Part shown: positions 16,092-25,550 of the stretch, piece by piece
Layout: every line of letters starts with the position of its first letter
Position numbering within the stretch: position 1 is the stretch's first letter
Assembly (NCBI RefSeq): GCF_002021565.1
Contig: NZ_MSZX01000011.1
Coordinates: forward strand, 168,742-232,741
DNA: 64,000 nucleotides
Source of the DNA: Paenibacillus selenitireducens
GTDB taxonomy: Bacteria > Bacillota > Bacilli > Paenibacillales > Paenibacillaceae
Reading direction: 5' to 3'
Made by a program: the position numbers and the translations under genes
Notes under the pieces: model-generated
Told to the model about the DNA's origin: nothing
What the model saw: only the letters and a program-made list of their open reading frames with translations
The model's database searches: none

Positions 16092-17204
16092 ATGACGTTA
16101 GATCACAACGTACGCGTAGGGATTATTGGATGCGGTAAGATTAGTAGTGTTTATTTTGAAAATTGCGCTAAATACCCGGTTTTGGACGTGGTAGCATGTG
16201 CGGATATAAGTCTGGCGCGTGCGCAGGCAGCAGCGGCTCAATACGGCATTGCGAAGGCATGCACCGTCTCTGAGCTGCTCGAAGATCCAGACATTGATTT
16301 GGTGATCAACTTGACGATTCCTGCAGCCCACGCAGAGGTCAGCATTCAAGCGCTGGAAGCAGGGAAGCATGTCTATGGAGAGAAGCCGCTCGCGGTGACA
16401 CGTGAAGAAGGTCAGCACATTCTGGAGGTGGCCAAGCGCCGCGGATTACGCGTGGGAAGCGCACCGGATACCTTCTTGGGTGGAGGAATCCAGACATGCG
16501 TCAAATTAATTCGTGAGGGATGGATCGGGAGACCAGTAGCTGCGACAGCCTTCATGGTCGGACAGGGACCGGAACATTGGCATCCAGACCCTGAATTCTA
16601 TTATGCTCGCGGCGGCGGCCCGATGTTCGATATGGGACCGTATTATTTAACTTCATTGATTGCGATGTTAGGCCCAATTACTCGAATTAGTGGGTCAACG
16701 GGAATTTCCTTCCCTGAACGTACGATATTAAGCGAGAAGAAGCAGGGTCAGTCGATCCATGTGGAGACACCGACTCACGTAGCGGGAACACTTGATTTCC
16801 AAAGCGGTGTCATTGGCACGATGGTCATGAGCTTTGATGTGTTTGGCGGTCATCAGCTGCCGTGCATTGAGATTTACGGCAGTGAAGGAACACTGAGCGT
16901 CCCGGATCCGAATATGTTCGGCGGACCTGTGAAGCTGCGTCGATTTGATTCTCCTGCGTTCCAAGAGATTCCGATGACACATGGGTTTACGGAGAACAGC
17001 CGCGGTGTGGGCGTATTGGATATGGCCTATGCGATTAAGAATGGTCGTCCGCATCGTGCGAATGGCGAGCTTGCCTATCACGTGCTGGAAGCAATGCATG
17101 GATTTCACGATGCTTCGACGGAAGGTAAGCACTATCGTATGCAATCGACATGTGAAGCGCCAAAGCTTATGCCGCAAGGGAATCTGATTAACGTACTCGA
17201 TTGA
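16092..17204 (+). CDS. Gfo/Idh/MocA-family oxidoreductase (2)
   Basis: This 370-residue member is distinct from its upstream neighbour. It has VGIIGCGKISSVYFENC at the nucleotide site, EKP at 97-99 and a GGGPMFDMGPYYLTSLIAMLGP segment in place of the His-containing motif of enzyme 1. GAGAGG precedes the ATG. The 51-base gap to enzyme 1 has no terminator, so LacI repressor and both dehydrogenases look like one operon. Two sequential oxidation/reduction or epimerisation steps on one carbohydrate would fit. Confidence 0.9.
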   Translation: MTLDHNVRVGIIGCGKISSVYFENCAKYPVLDVVACADISLARAQAAAAQYGIAKACTVSELLEDPDIDLVINLTIPAAHAEVSIQALEAGKHVYGEKPLAVTREEGQHILEVAKRRGLRVGSAPDTFLGGGIQTCVKLIREGWIGRPVAATAFMVGQGPEHWHPDPEFYYARGGGPMFDMGPYYLTSLIAMLGPITRISGSTGISFPERTILSEKKQGQSIHVETPTHVAGTLDFQSGVIGTMVMSFDVFGGHQLPCIEIYGSEGTLSVPDPNMFGGPVKLRRFDSPAFQEIPMTHGFTENSRGVGVLDMAYAIKNGRPHRANGELAYHVLEAMHGFHDASTEGKHYRMQSTCEAPKLMPQGNLINVLD

Positions 17205-17286
17205 TCACCTATGAATCTGCATAAATTGGGCTGAAAAGGTAACTCTATCCGTGTAAGCTTAAGTCTTTCAAGGAGGAGTAACAGAC

Positions 17287-17505
17287 ATGTCAGATCAGAG
17301 CAGAAAAGCTGTTCAGGATATGATCCAAGCGGATTTTGATTCCATGAATGCTGCAACATCCGCGAGTGTTGGATTGACATCGATGCAATATGGCCGGGAC
17401 GACGTGCAACCTGCAGGAGATGTCATTTCGGAAGCATCGAATTCGGCTGCCAAAGTACCGGCGTCGGATACAACGAATTTGTTCGATGATGAATACATTA
17501 ATTAA
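17287..17505 (+). CDS. Small acidic protein, unknown function
   Basis: The 72-residue ORF has an excellent RBS (AAGGAGGAG, nine bases upstream) and its own terminator. The product (MSDQSRKAVQDMIQADFD...NLFDDEYIN) is Ser/Ala/Asp-rich, soluble and probably largely disordered, with no cysteine or membrane segment. It could be the last cistron of the LacI operon (82-base gap) or separate. I recognise no family. Confidence 0.65.
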   Translation: MSDQSRKAVQDMIQADFDSMNAATSASVGLTSMQYGRDDVQPAGDVISEASNSAAKVPASDTTNLFDDEYIN

Positions 17506-17512
17506 TATCAAG

Positions 17513-17552
17513 AAACGGCTGTACCATACGAAAGATATGGTACAGCCGTTTT
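17513..17552 (+). terminator. Rho-independent terminator
   Basis: AAACGGCTGTACCAT pairs with ATGGTACAGCCGTTT, a 15-bp perfect stem with a 9-base loop and a T-rich tail, ending the small-protein/LacI unit. Confidence 0.9.
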
Positions 17553-17636
17553 ATTGTTGTAAGGCTCGATTTCACGTCTGGCTTCCGCTATACTGGCTAA
17601 AGATCACGCAACTACAGGAGAGAAGGCGGAAGTTCG

Positions 17637-18569
17637 ATGAACACCTATTTATATACCTATACAGCCCACGAAGATGAACAAGACTTATGCCGACTCGAAC
17701 TTCGTTCATTATTGGATATAGATCCTATTTCAGATACCAACAAGTTGGTTCTTTCTACGAAGAGCATAGATCCGAGCCGCAGCCCGTTTATCCATCAACG
17801 ATTGACCATTATACATACGGCAGAGAACCTCGATACACTGATGTACCAAATGGCCTCGATTGAGCTGTCAGGAGCTACGTTCAAGGTCAAATACATCAAA
17901 GAATCAGAGGATGCTCCATCCTACGAAGAACAACGGGCAATCGAGCGGAAGCTGGGCGCACGTCTGGTTGGCAAAGCCGATATGAGACAGCCCGAGCGCG
18001 TATTCGGCGTCGCCAAACATCGCGGTACATGGATGTTTGGTGAGATGAAGCAGAGTGAAGCCGTATGGCTGCATCATAATGATAAACCCCAACATTATTC
18101 AACAGCCCTAAGTACAAGGCTTGCTCGAGCGGTCGTGAACATCGCTGTTCCGGAGCCGCAGCATGTCCGCGTAATTGATCCATGCTGCGGGATCGGCACA
18201 GTACTTATAGAAGCTTTATCTATGGAAATGGATATCGTCGGCCGGGATATCAACCCTCTGGCAGCACGAGGAGCACGTACGAATTTAGCGCATTTTGGCT
18301 ATCCGAATGTCGTAACGCTAGGCGATATGAAGGACATAACAGACCATTATGACGTGGCAATCATCGATATGCCTTATAATTTATGCTCGAAATTATCACC
18401 GGAGGAGCAGCAAGCGATGCTCTCTAGTGCCCGACGTTTTACCGATAAAGTGGTCATTGTGACTGCAGAGCCAATCGACACATCCGTTATCCAATCCGGA
18501 TTCCGCATGATAGAACGTTGTCAGGTCCGTAAAGGTACCTTTGTTCGCGAAGTGATCGTTGCGGAATAA
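17637..18569 (+). CDS. TRM11-like class I RNA (guanine-N2) methyltransferase
   Basis: The 310-residue protein has an N-terminal THUMP-like region and a C-terminal UPF0020-type methyltransferase domain with IDPCCGIGTVLIEALSM (SAM-binding motif I, about residue 180) and IDMPYNL in place of the usual NPPY-type catalytic motif. Such enzymes methylate tRNA or rRNA guanine. The [DN]PPY motif is altered to DMPY, as in several TRM11-like bacterial proteins. It is monocistronic, ending 12 bases before the convergent EamA transporter gene. Confidence 0.8.
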   Translation: MNTYLYTYTAHEDEQDLCRLELRSLLDIDPISDTNKLVLSTKSIDPSRSPFIHQRLTIIHTAENLDTLMYQMASIELSGATFKVKYIKESEDAPSYEEQRAIERKLGARLVGKADMRQPERVFGVAKHRGTWMFGEMKQSEAVWLHHNDKPQHYSTALSTRLARAVVNIAVPEPQHVRVIDPCCGIGTVLIEALSMEMDIVGRDINPLAARGARTNLAHFGYPNVVTLGDMKDITDHYDVAIIDMPYNLCSKLSPEEQQAMLSSARRFTDKVVIVTAEPIDTSVIQSGFRMIERCQVRKGTFVREVIVAE

Positions 18570-18581
18570 TGCTGTGTGCCG

Positions 18582-19562
18582 CTATCCTTTGATTTGTTGA
18601 GGGGCAGCGGATTTCTGCTGTTTTGAAGCAGAGGCAGAAGCAGGTGCAGAAGCTGCACGATTCCCGCGGATGTTCATCCCAATAACGCCTGCGATAATTA
18701 AGGCAGAACCAATCCAATCATACAAGGTCACGCTCTCGCCAAGCAGGACCGCGCCCGCTATCATCGATACGACGGTCGAAAGGTTTGAGAATACACTGAC
18801 CTTGGAGGCTTCCATCTTCGACAATGTGAAGGTAATGAGCAAGAAGCTCAATAGCGACGACAGCACGCTCAGGTATAGGATGGATGTCCAGAAGGATCCA
18901 TAAGTTAACGGCGTGACTAACGCAGACATCGTGCCATTCATGCCGTGTTGTACCAAGGCAATCAGGCCAAACACGATACTGCCGACGCCCATCATGAAAT
19001 AAGTGAGTTCTGCTGGACGAAATTGTTGGGTTAACTTACGCGCCAGCACACCGTATCCAGCAAAGGAAAGAACCGATAAGAACAGCAATAGGATGCCGAC
19101 CAAATGAGAAGGATCCAGTCCCACGCCTTTCACAAGGACCATCAACAACACCCCGAACACGGAGATCGCAATGGATAACTTCTGCAAGCGATTCGTGCGT
19201 TCTTTAAGAAAATATGCGGCAAACATGACCGTTAGGATCGGCGTGAATGCATACAGAATGCCGCCTTCTGCAGATGTCGCGTATTTCAAGCCAAAGGCTT
19301 GCAGTGCGAAGAAAAGTGTCGGATACAAGAGCGCAAGCCAGAGTAACCCTCGAAATGATTTGCCGCGAAATTGAAGCTTGATGAGGCCAAGTCCCACAGG
19401 AACGCTCATCACGATGAACGAGATGATAAACCGGTACGCCAATGCGACGAACGGGTCTGCGAATTCCAGCGCGCTCTTCATGAATAGGAATGAAAACCCG
19501 ACGATGATTGAATACACGATGGCCGAGAGTACGGCCCATTTAACGCCATGATTTGTTTTCAT
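18582..19562 (-). CDS. DMT/EamA-family metabolite transporter
   Basis: The 326-residue protein has ten hydrophobic segments in two EamA repeats and a soluble Ala/Ser-rich tail. Relatives export amino acids or other metabolites, or import cofactors. ATG 19562 is used because AAGGGGGA lies eight bases upstream; the longer frame to 19607 adds 15 polar residues without an RBS. The gene is divergent from a MocR-type regulator across 173 bases, a common regulator-target arrangement. Confidence 0.88.
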   Translation of the reverse strand: MKTNHGVKWAVLSAIVYSIIVGFSFLFMKSALEFADPFVALAYRFIISFIVMSVPVGLGLIKLQFRGKSFRGLLWLALLYPTLFFALQAFGLKYATSAEGGILYAFTPILTVMFAAYFLKERTNRLQKLSIAISVFGVLLMVLVKGVGLDPSHLVGILLLFLSVLSFAGYGVLARKLTQQFRPAELTYFMMGVGSIVFGLIALVQHGMNGTMSALVTPLTYGSFWTSILYLSVLSSLLSFLLITFTLSKMEASKVSVFSNLSTVVSMIAGAVLLGESVTLYDWIGSALIIAGVIGMNIRGNRAASAPASASASKQQKSAAPQQIKG

Positions 19563-19735
19563 GGTTGAAATCCCCCTTGTCAAATCCAATGTAAATTTAC
19601 GATTCATCTTCTGTTAAACCATTCTCGGAACCGTTATACTGAAATTACGCTAAATCTTGGCGATTGGCGATCATGATTTACCTGAATTGTATCGGTACAG
19701 TTGGGTCTGGATCATGATTATAAGACGGAAAAGCG

Positions 19736-21112
19736 GTGTCCATTATGCAAAAGTACATGGCGATTCTGTCCGATATGGAGGAGCGCATTCGAACAGGTCA
19801 ATACGGGCCTGGGCGCAAGCTGCCATCGATTCGAGAAGCTGCATCGCTCTATGATTGCAGTCGCAGTACCATCATTCGCGCTTATGCAGAGCTGGAACGA
19901 CAGCACACTATATATGCGATGCCCCAGAGCGGTTATTATGTCGTGGACAAGCGCGGCGAGCAGTGGGATGTGAGGGAGTGTGAGCGGCTGGATTTCACGT
20001 CAGCATCTCCGGATTTGAATATATTCCCGTATCTTGACTTCCAGCATTGTCTGAATAAAGCAATTGATACCTATCAGTATCACTTGTTTACGTACGGTGA
20101 TTCGCAAGGGTTGGAGAGCTTCCGGAATACGCTCGCCTCGCATCTGGCGTCAGATCAGGTGTTTGCGAAGCCCGATCAGATTGTCGTTACATCCGGTGTG
20201 ACGCAAGCGTTGATGATTCTGACACAGATGCCTTTTCCGAACCACAAATCGGTTATTCTGGTAGAACAGCCGGGGTATGATATCTATCTACGCTACTTGG
20301 AGATGGAAGGCGCACCTGTTGAATCCATACTGAGAACCTCGAAGGGGATTGACCTGGATCGGTTGGAAAAGCTGTTTAAGCACGGCAATATCAAGTTCTT
20401 CTTTACGATGCCAAGGTACCAGAATCCTTTAGGTGTGTCCTATAACCTGGCCGAGCGGAAGGCCATTGTAGCCTTGGCAGCGAAATATGATGTCTATATT
20501 GTTGAAGACGATTACATGGGTGATTTAGGCAGTGAACGCCGATTACATCCGCTGCATAGCTACGATGATGCGGAGCATGTCATCTATTTGAAGAGTTTTT
20601 CGAAGATTATTTTCCCGGGGTTGCGTATCGGGGCAGCCGTGGTTCCTCGCCTGCTTCTGCCGACATTTCGAATGTATAAAAAATATGCGGATAGTGAGTC
20701 TTCGCTCTTATCCCAAGCAGCGCTCGAAATCTATATCAAGAACGGCATGTTCGAGCGGCACAAGCATAAGATTGTGAAGATGTATGCTTCGCGGATGAAG
20801 GCGATGAATGATGCTTTGCTTCAGCATAACGCTTCTGGCATCGTTGAACCGACCCTGGTACAATCTGGTGTGTACATCGCGCTTCAGCTGGAGAACTCAG
20901 TAAATATGGATCAATTGATTCGGCGATTAGCTGGGAGAGAAATTGTGGTGGTCCATAGCAAAGGATTCTATCTTACGAATTATGCATCACCTTATAAATT
21001 CCTCCGATTAAGCATTACACGTGTGCATAAGGATGTTATATCGGCTAGCGTATACACTTTGCTGGAGGAGATCAAAAAGGCGAATCAAAATGCGGGGAGG
21101 AAACGATTATGA
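19736..21112 (+). CDS. MocR-type (GntR plus aminotransferase fold) transcriptional regulator
   Basis: The 458-residue protein fuses a GntR winged helix (residues ~5-70, GRKLPSIREAASLYDCSRSTIIRAYAELE) to a fold-type I PLP-binding domain, with NPLG at 230-233, the VEDDY segment at 256-260 and K290 in SFSK as the PLP lysine. MocR regulators sense PLP or amino compounds (PdxR, GabR). GTG 19736 has a GGA-type RBS; ATG 19745 is possible. The stop overlaps the ATG of a Gfo/Idh/MocA gene (ATGA), and the divergent EamA gene is the other likely target. Confidence 0.92.
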   Translation: MSIMQKYMAILSDMEERIRTGQYGPGRKLPSIREAASLYDCSRSTIIRAYAELERQHTIYAMPQSGYYVVDKRGEQWDVRECERLDFTSASPDLNIFPYLDFQHCLNKAIDTYQYHLFTYGDSQGLESFRNTLASHLASDQVFAKPDQIVVTSGVTQALMILTQMPFPNHKSVILVEQPGYDIYLRYLEMEGAPVESILRTSKGIDLDRLEKLFKHGNIKFFFTMPRYQNPLGVSYNLAERKAIVALAAKYDVYIVEDDYMGDLGSERRLHPLHSYDDAEHVIYLKSFSKIIFPGLRIGAAVVPRLLLPTFRMYKKYADSESSLLSQAALEIYIKNGMFERHKHKIVKMYASRMKAMNDALLQHNASGIVEPTLVQSGVYIALQLENSVNMDQLIRRLAGREIVVVHSKGFYLTNYASPYKFLRLSITRVHKDVISASVYTLLEEIKKANQNAGRKRL

Positions 21113-22071
21113 AGATTGGGATGATCGGTACGGGCTGGTTCGCGGATATGCACTGCGACCTGCTGGAGCAAATGGAAGGTGTACAAGTTGCGGCGGTATG
21201 CGGTACGAGCCAAGCGAAGGCAGAACATTTTGCGAGTCAGCGAAGAAACGCTGCGTCCTATGCGGATGTCGAAGAGATGCTGGAACAAGAGAAGTTGGAC
21301 GCGGTATACATCTGTGTTCCCCCATTTGCGCATGGAGCCATTGAACGCGCTGTTGTTGCCCGCCAAATTCCCTTTTTTATCGAGAAACCCATTGCGCTAG
21401 ATGAGGAATTGCCCGCACAAATTCAGCACCAGCTTCAACAAAGCGGATTGATTACGTCAGTCGGATATCATTTTCGCTATACGGATGGCGCAGAAAAGCT
21501 GCTTGAACTTCTGAAAGGCCGGACTGTCGGCATGGCCCTCGGGACTTGGCTAGGGGATATGCCGCGTGTAGCTTGGTGGCGCAAGCAAGAGGGTTCTGGC
21601 GGACAGTTCCTTGAACAGACAACGCATATCGTCGATTTGCTGCGCTATACCTTAGGGGAAGTCACGGAAGTGTACGCAGCGACGGCTTTGCGTCACATGA
21701 ACACCATCGAAGAAGGTGTGACCGTGGATGATGTTGGGACCGTTACCTTGAAGCTGGCGAGCGGTGCGGTGGCGAATATTTCAAATACGTGCATGCTGCC
21801 GAAGTCTGATCGATCGGGGTTGCAGATTTATACAGATCTTGGTGTGCTTGAGGTGAATCATAACGGGGTGACGGCATCGACGGTGGGGCAGAACGTGACC
21901 TATCATAATCAGTCGAATCCGTATATCAAAGAGAATGAGGCATTTATACATGCTGTTCGTACGGGAGATACGCAGTTCATTCGGTCTACGTATGCGGATG
22001 CGATTCTTACGCAGCGTATTGCAACAGCGGCATTACGGTCAGCACAATCAGGGCTGCCTGTTGTCTTGTAA
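21109..22071 (+). CDS. Gfo/Idh/MocA-family oxidoreductase (3)
   Basis: The 320-residue dehydrogenase carries IGMIGTGWFADMHCDLL (Rossmann loop), FFIEKPIALDEE (catalytic Lys of EKP) and GGQFLEQTTHIVDLLRYTLG (His motif). It is translationally coupled to the MocR regulator by a 4-base overlap, an unusual pairing that suggests an amino-sugar or amino-polyol substrate linked to a PLP-sensing regulator. A terminator follows directly. Confidence 0.9.
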   Translation: MKIGMIGTGWFADMHCDLLEQMEGVQVAAVCGTSQAKAEHFASQRRNAASYADVEEMLEQEKLDAVYICVPPFAHGAIERAVVARQIPFFIEKPIALDEELPAQIQHQLQQSGLITSVGYHFRYTDGAEKLLELLKGRTVGMALGTWLGDMPRVAWWRKQEGSGGQFLEQTTHIVDLLRYTLGEVTEVYAATALRHMNTIEEGVTVDDVGTVTLKLASGAVANISNTCMLPKSDRSGLQIYTDLGVLEVNHNGVTASTVGQNVTYHNQSNPYIKENEAFIHAVRTGDTQFIRSTYADAILTQRIATAALRSAQSGLPVVL

Positions 22072-22083
22072 AATAACACATAA

Positions 22084-22123
22084 GAAGAGCCCGCTTCGCA
22101 CACAAGGACTGAGCGGGTTCTTT
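22084..22123 (+). terminator. Rho-independent terminator
   Basis: AAGAGCCCGCT and AGCGGGTTCTTT form an 11-bp stem with a T-tail after the Gfo/Idh/MocA gene. Confidence 0.85.
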
Positions 22124-22184
22124 ATAGGATCACAGTTCATCCGCAATTGTTGGAAAAACGCCTTGATTACCATGCGAAGCCGTC

Positions 22185-22214
22185 TTGACCATGCCAAACA
22201 AAAAGTCATATACT
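22185..22214 (+). promoter_or_regulatory. Sigma-A promoter of the MarR gene
   Basis: TTGACC (22185-22190), 18 bases, TATACT (22209-22214), about 45 bases before the MarR ATG. Confidence 0.55.
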
Positions 22215-22259
22215 ATTTTAAAATTTAAGCATACAAATTTGAGGTTAAAGGAGACGATC

Positions 22260-22694
22260 ATGGCTAATCGAGAGAATATCATCATTCTTGAAAATCACTT
22301 TAGGCAGTTCATGAGAAAAGTCCAGTCTGAATGGTCGAGACAGGTGCATAGTGAGCTTTCCAAGTCCCAGTACTTGATTCTAGATAAATTGACCACGGAA
22401 GGTCCGATGAAAGTGTCTGATCTCGCCGAGGCGATTCATATTACGGCAGGTGCTGTGACGGGCTGCTCCGACAAGCTGATTCAAGGCGAATATGCCGAGC
22501 GTACGAGAGACGATCATGATCGCCGTGTCGTCTATTTGAAGATTACGGAGAAGGGCACGAATATGATGAAGGAAATTACGGAACGGCGCAAAGAGCTCTT
22601 GACTCGTTTTTTTGCTGGCGTGTCCGATGATGATGTCATTCGATTAACGAATTTATTCAAACAAATCATAGACAATACCGATCCTAAAGCATAA
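22260..22694 (+). CDS. MarR-family transcriptional regulator
   Basis: The 144-residue protein has the MarR winged helix (SKSQYLILDKLTTEGPMKVSDLAEAIHITAGAVTG..., then RDDHDRRVVYLKITEKG for the wing). AAAGGAG stands seven bases before ATG 22260; the frame upstream to 22185 is not needed. It is flanked by terminators and is monocistronic, so its targets cannot be deduced from neighbours; autoregulation is usual. No cysteine is present near the ligand pocket, so it is not an obvious OhrR-type thiol sensor. Confidence 0.9.
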   Translation: MANRENIIILENHFRQFMRKVQSEWSRQVHSELSKSQYLILDKLTTEGPMKVSDLAEAIHITAGAVTGCSDKLIQGEYAERTRDDHDRRVVYLKITEKGTNMMKEITERRKELLTRFFAGVSDDDVIRLTNLFKQIIDNTDPKA

Positions 22695-22733
22695 CGGAAG
22701 AAGGCGAAATAGGATGAAGGCCGATAAATGATT

Positions 22734-22778
22734 AGCCTTTGCTGTGATGAATTCGTATTCATACAGTAAGGGCTTTTT
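22734..22778 (+). terminator. Rho-independent terminator
   Basis: AGCCTTTGCTGTGATGAAT pairs imperfectly with ATTCATACAGTAAGGGCT around a TCGT loop, followed by TTTT. Confidence 0.75.
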
Positions 22779-22855
22779 GGCATGTCTATACATATTAAGT
22801 AGAAAAAATTGCCATCCTAATCCAGAATTCATTTTGATAATAAAGGATGTGCACC

Positions 22856-23722
22856 ATGGTAAGTATCCCGTTTAAAATGGTCCTCGTGATGTGTAGTCTT
22901 CTGACGATTGCGATGCAATACGATAGTTCATTCGTGCGCGCAGCCTCTGTAAAGGAAAGACTTCCTATCGAGCATGTATCCAAGGAACAGGAGCCGCCTT
23001 CGATGTCGATACCCGATCACCCGCAGCTCAATGCATTACGTCATTTGACATGGTTGCATACTGCAGCATTCGATATTACAGGGGATAGAGAACCTGAGCA
23101 AATCGGGCTTTTGGGCATGCAGGAAAATCCACGTTCAAGCTACTGTCAGCTTGTCTATCTCATATGGAAAGATGTCAAAGCGAATCGAAGCAGCGTAACG
23201 TATATCCAGGGAGGATATCACCCAAGGATGCAAATCGGCGACCTCAATGGGGACCACAAAAACGATGTGCTTGTCCAGCTCCCCACAGCGAGTCATCGGG
23301 CTGCGAAATCGAACTATCATTTGTATACGATTCGAAATCATGAAGTTGTGAGCCTGCCTACGCCACAGCCCCTTCAAGTGGATGCGAAGCTGGAAGAAAA
23401 CTACGCCGTGAGCCTTCGTGCAGGGGATGCTCAACCTCTCACCATAGACATCACAGATCGGAAGAAGAAATATGATGCGGCAGGGTATTATAAGGAAGGA
23501 AAATTGCTGCAACTGCAACCTGATACTTCATTCACAACGACGCCCTATCATATGCTGAATCTGGTGAACTGGAACAAGAAAAGGACGATGGATTTGGCAG
23601 GGGTGCAGATCGTGCATGGATTAAATAAAGAAGATCCGGTTGCTCTCGTGCAATCAGTGTGGACATGGGAGAAAGGGAAGTGGAAGCTTTTACATGTCTA
23701 CATGCAGAAAGCATTCCTGTGA
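22856..23722 (+). CDS. Secreted protein with FG-GAP/VCBS-like calcium loop
   Basis: The 288-residue product begins with a signal peptide (MVSIPFKMVLVMCSLLTIAM, cleavage near Ala-Ala around residue 29). The mature part contains ITGDREPEQ and IGDLNGDHKNDVLVQL, the Asp-rich loop of FG-GAP/VCBS beta-propeller blades. B. subtilis-type homologues are annotated only as hypothetical. ATG 22856 has AAAGGA at good distance; ATG 22847 lies inside that RBS. Function unknown, extracellular or membrane-surface location likely. Confidence 0.75.
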   Translation: MVSIPFKMVLVMCSLLTIAMQYDSSFVRAASVKERLPIEHVSKEQEPPSMSIPDHPQLNALRHLTWLHTAAFDITGDREPEQIGLLGMQENPRSSYCQLVYLIWKDVKANRSSVTYIQGGYHPRMQIGDLNGDHKNDVLVQLPTASHRAAKSNYHLYTIRNHEVVSLPTPQPLQVDAKLEENYAVSLRAGDAQPLTIDITDRKKKYDAAGYYKEGKLLQLQPDTSFTTTPYHMLNLVNWNKKRTMDLAGVQIVHGLNKEDPVALVQSVWTWEKGKWKLLHVYMQKAFL

Positions 23723-23793
23723 CATAAGTAAAAGCTTGCGATATGGTGTATAATCGTTTCTGGAGAGTGTAAGGAACGGGAGGAACAGGCAAC

Positions 23794-24789
23794 ATGGAAC
23801 AAGTACTTGTAGAAGAATATCGTAATGAAACGTTAGAATGCCTGCATCGCGGACATATTTGCGGCGTTGGTCCCGACGGTCAGGTGAAATATGAAGTAGG
23901 GGATGCGGACTTTGTCGCATTCTTGCGTTCGGCAGGCAAGCCGTTCCAAGCGATTCCAGGTGTACGCGCAGGCATTAAGGAAGCGTATGAACTTACAGAT
24001 CAAGAAATAGCGATCATGACGGCTTCCCATCGGGGAGAGTCTTTTCATTTAGAAACTTTGTCGCATCTCATGGACCATACGGGACTCGAGCAATCGAACT
24101 TGGTCTGTGCGGAGAGCTACCCGATGCATCGCGGCTCCAGGGAACAAATCATCCGCAATCAAGGTCATGAGCAGCGCGTATATCATAACTGTTCTGGGAA
24201 GCATTTCGGGGTGTTATCTTATTGCAAGCTGATGGGTTACCCGTTGGAAGGGTATGAGGATCCTGGTCATCCGGTTCAACAAGAGATTGTGGAGACCTTA
24301 TCGATGATGGCGGAACTGCCTGCGGATCAGATTGCTCGTGGAACAGACGGATGCGGATTACCCGTGTTTGCATTGCCTTTAAAACATATCGCCAGAGCTT
24401 ATTTGAAGCTGTCTTGCCCCGAATTGATCGAGGACGAGAAGACAAGAGAAGCTGTACAGAAGATTACGGCAGCCATGCACGCACATCCGGAGATGGTATC
24501 GGGTACGAATCGTATTTGTACAACCCTTATGGAAGATACGAATATTATCGCGAAGGGCGGATTCAAAGGCATTTACGGATTCAGCCTCCGACAAGAACAG
24601 CTCGGATTTGCCTTTAAAATCGTGGACGGCTCTGATGAAGAGTGGGCACATATCGTTGTCTCTATTCTCGAACAAATCGGATACGCCAACCAACAGACGA
24701 TCCATCGCATTCGTGAGCGGTTTCCTTCGGCAATCCGAAATGATGCGGGTAAGATCGTAGGGCATACCAAGGAGGTATTTCATCTGTGA
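23794..24789 (+). CDS. L-asparaginase II (Rhizobium etli AnsA type)
   Basis: The 331-residue enzyme matches the thermolabile asparaginase II family. Its markers are LRSAGKPFQAIP, TASHRGESFHLE, HNCSGKHFGVLSYC (with the conserved Cys and Lys) and GTDGCGLPVFALPL. Unlike the classic bacterial asparaginases it has no threonine-nucleophile signature. It hydrolyses asparagine to aspartate and ammonia in the cytoplasm. GGGAGGAACAGGCAAC precedes the ATG. Its stop overlaps the GTG of cutC (GTGA), so the two are co-translated. Confidence 0.9.
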   Translation: MEQVLVEEYRNETLECLHRGHICGVGPDGQVKYEVGDADFVAFLRSAGKPFQAIPGVRAGIKEAYELTDQEIAIMTASHRGESFHLETLSHLMDHTGLEQSNLVCAESYPMHRGSREQIIRNQGHEQRVYHNCSGKHFGVLSYCKLMGYPLEGYEDPGHPVQQEIVETLSMMAELPADQIARGTDGCGLPVFALPLKHIARAYLKLSCPELIEDEKTREAVQKITAAMHAHPEMVSGTNRICTTLMEDTNIIAKGGFKGIYGFSLRQEQLGFAFKIVDGSDEEWAHIVVSILEQIGYANQQTIHRIRERFPSAIRNDAGKIVGHTKEVFHL

Positions 24790-25490
24790 GCAGCAAAGTG
24801 ATCTTGGAAGTGATTGCGACGACCTTAGCGGAGGTGAAGGCGGCCGCGGCGTATGGTGCCGATCGGATTGAGCTTATCACCGCGATGAATGAAGGTGGGC
24901 TGACCCCTTCGATCGGGTTAATCGAGGAGGCGGTGAAGTCCGTTTCCATTCCCGTGAACGTGATGCTGCGTCCGCACAGCCGATCCTTTGTCTATGACAA
25001 GGAAGATATCCAGACGTTGCTATCGGAAGTAAGGCGTATTCGCCGCGCAGGTGCGAATGCGATTGTATTCGGGGCATTAACGCCGAAGGGCGAGATTGAT
25101 ACCCGGTTATTGCAACGCGTTTTGGATCGCGCCGGGGATATGCGGATGACGTTTCATCGCGCTTTTGATGAAGTCAAGAACCAGGCAGCAGCGCTTGACC
25201 AATTGCTAGCCTACCCGCAAATCACGACGATCTTGACATCGGGCGGGCAACCGCGTGTCTTGGATGCGGCTGAGCAAATCCAGATGCTCGTTGCGCGCAG
25301 CGCTGGAACGCATTGTTCCATTCTTGCGGGCAGTGGTTTATCGCCGAATCGGGATGAGCTGCGGGCTTTCCTCGACTTTACAGGTGTCCAGCAAGTCCAT
25401 TTTGGATCTGGCGTACGCGAAGAAGGGAAATCGTTAGCTCCGATTGACCTTATGCGCATGACGGAGGTTCGTTCTATTTTACAGGGTTGA
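24786..25490 (+). CDS. cutC: CutC-family protein (copper homeostasis)
   Basis: The 234-residue TIM-barrel protein contains the CutC signatures ELITAMNEGGLTPSIGLIE, VMLRPHSRSFVY, FGALTPKGEID and MTFHRAFDEV, and ends with the GSGVREE motif. The historical copper-tolerance role is disputed and the biochemical activity is unsettled. GTG start, overlapping the asparaginase gene by 4 bases. A terminator follows. Confidence 0.92.
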   Translation: MSSKVILEVIATTLAEVKAAAAYGADRIELITAMNEGGLTPSIGLIEEAVKSVSIPVNVMLRPHSRSFVYDKEDIQTLLSEVRRIRRAGANAIVFGALTPKGEIDTRLLQRVLDRAGDMRMTFHRAFDEVKNQAAALDQLLAYPQITTILTSGGQPRVLDAAEQIQMLVARSAGTHCSILAGSGLSPNRDELRAFLDFTGVQQVHFGSGVREEGKSLAPIDLMRMTEVRSILQG

Positions 25491-25492
25491 AA

Positions 25493-25538
25493 AAACACGC
25501 ACATCGCAGCCTATATCAGGCGCGGGGTGCGTGTTTTG
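25493..25538. terminator. Intrinsic terminator between cutC and the YfkK-like gene
   Basis: AAAACACGCAC and GTGCGTGTTTT form an 11-bp outer stem over a partly paired loop; A- and T-runs allow use by both convergent genes. Confidence 0.8.
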
Positions 25539-25550
25539 TGTTTTGCTTGG

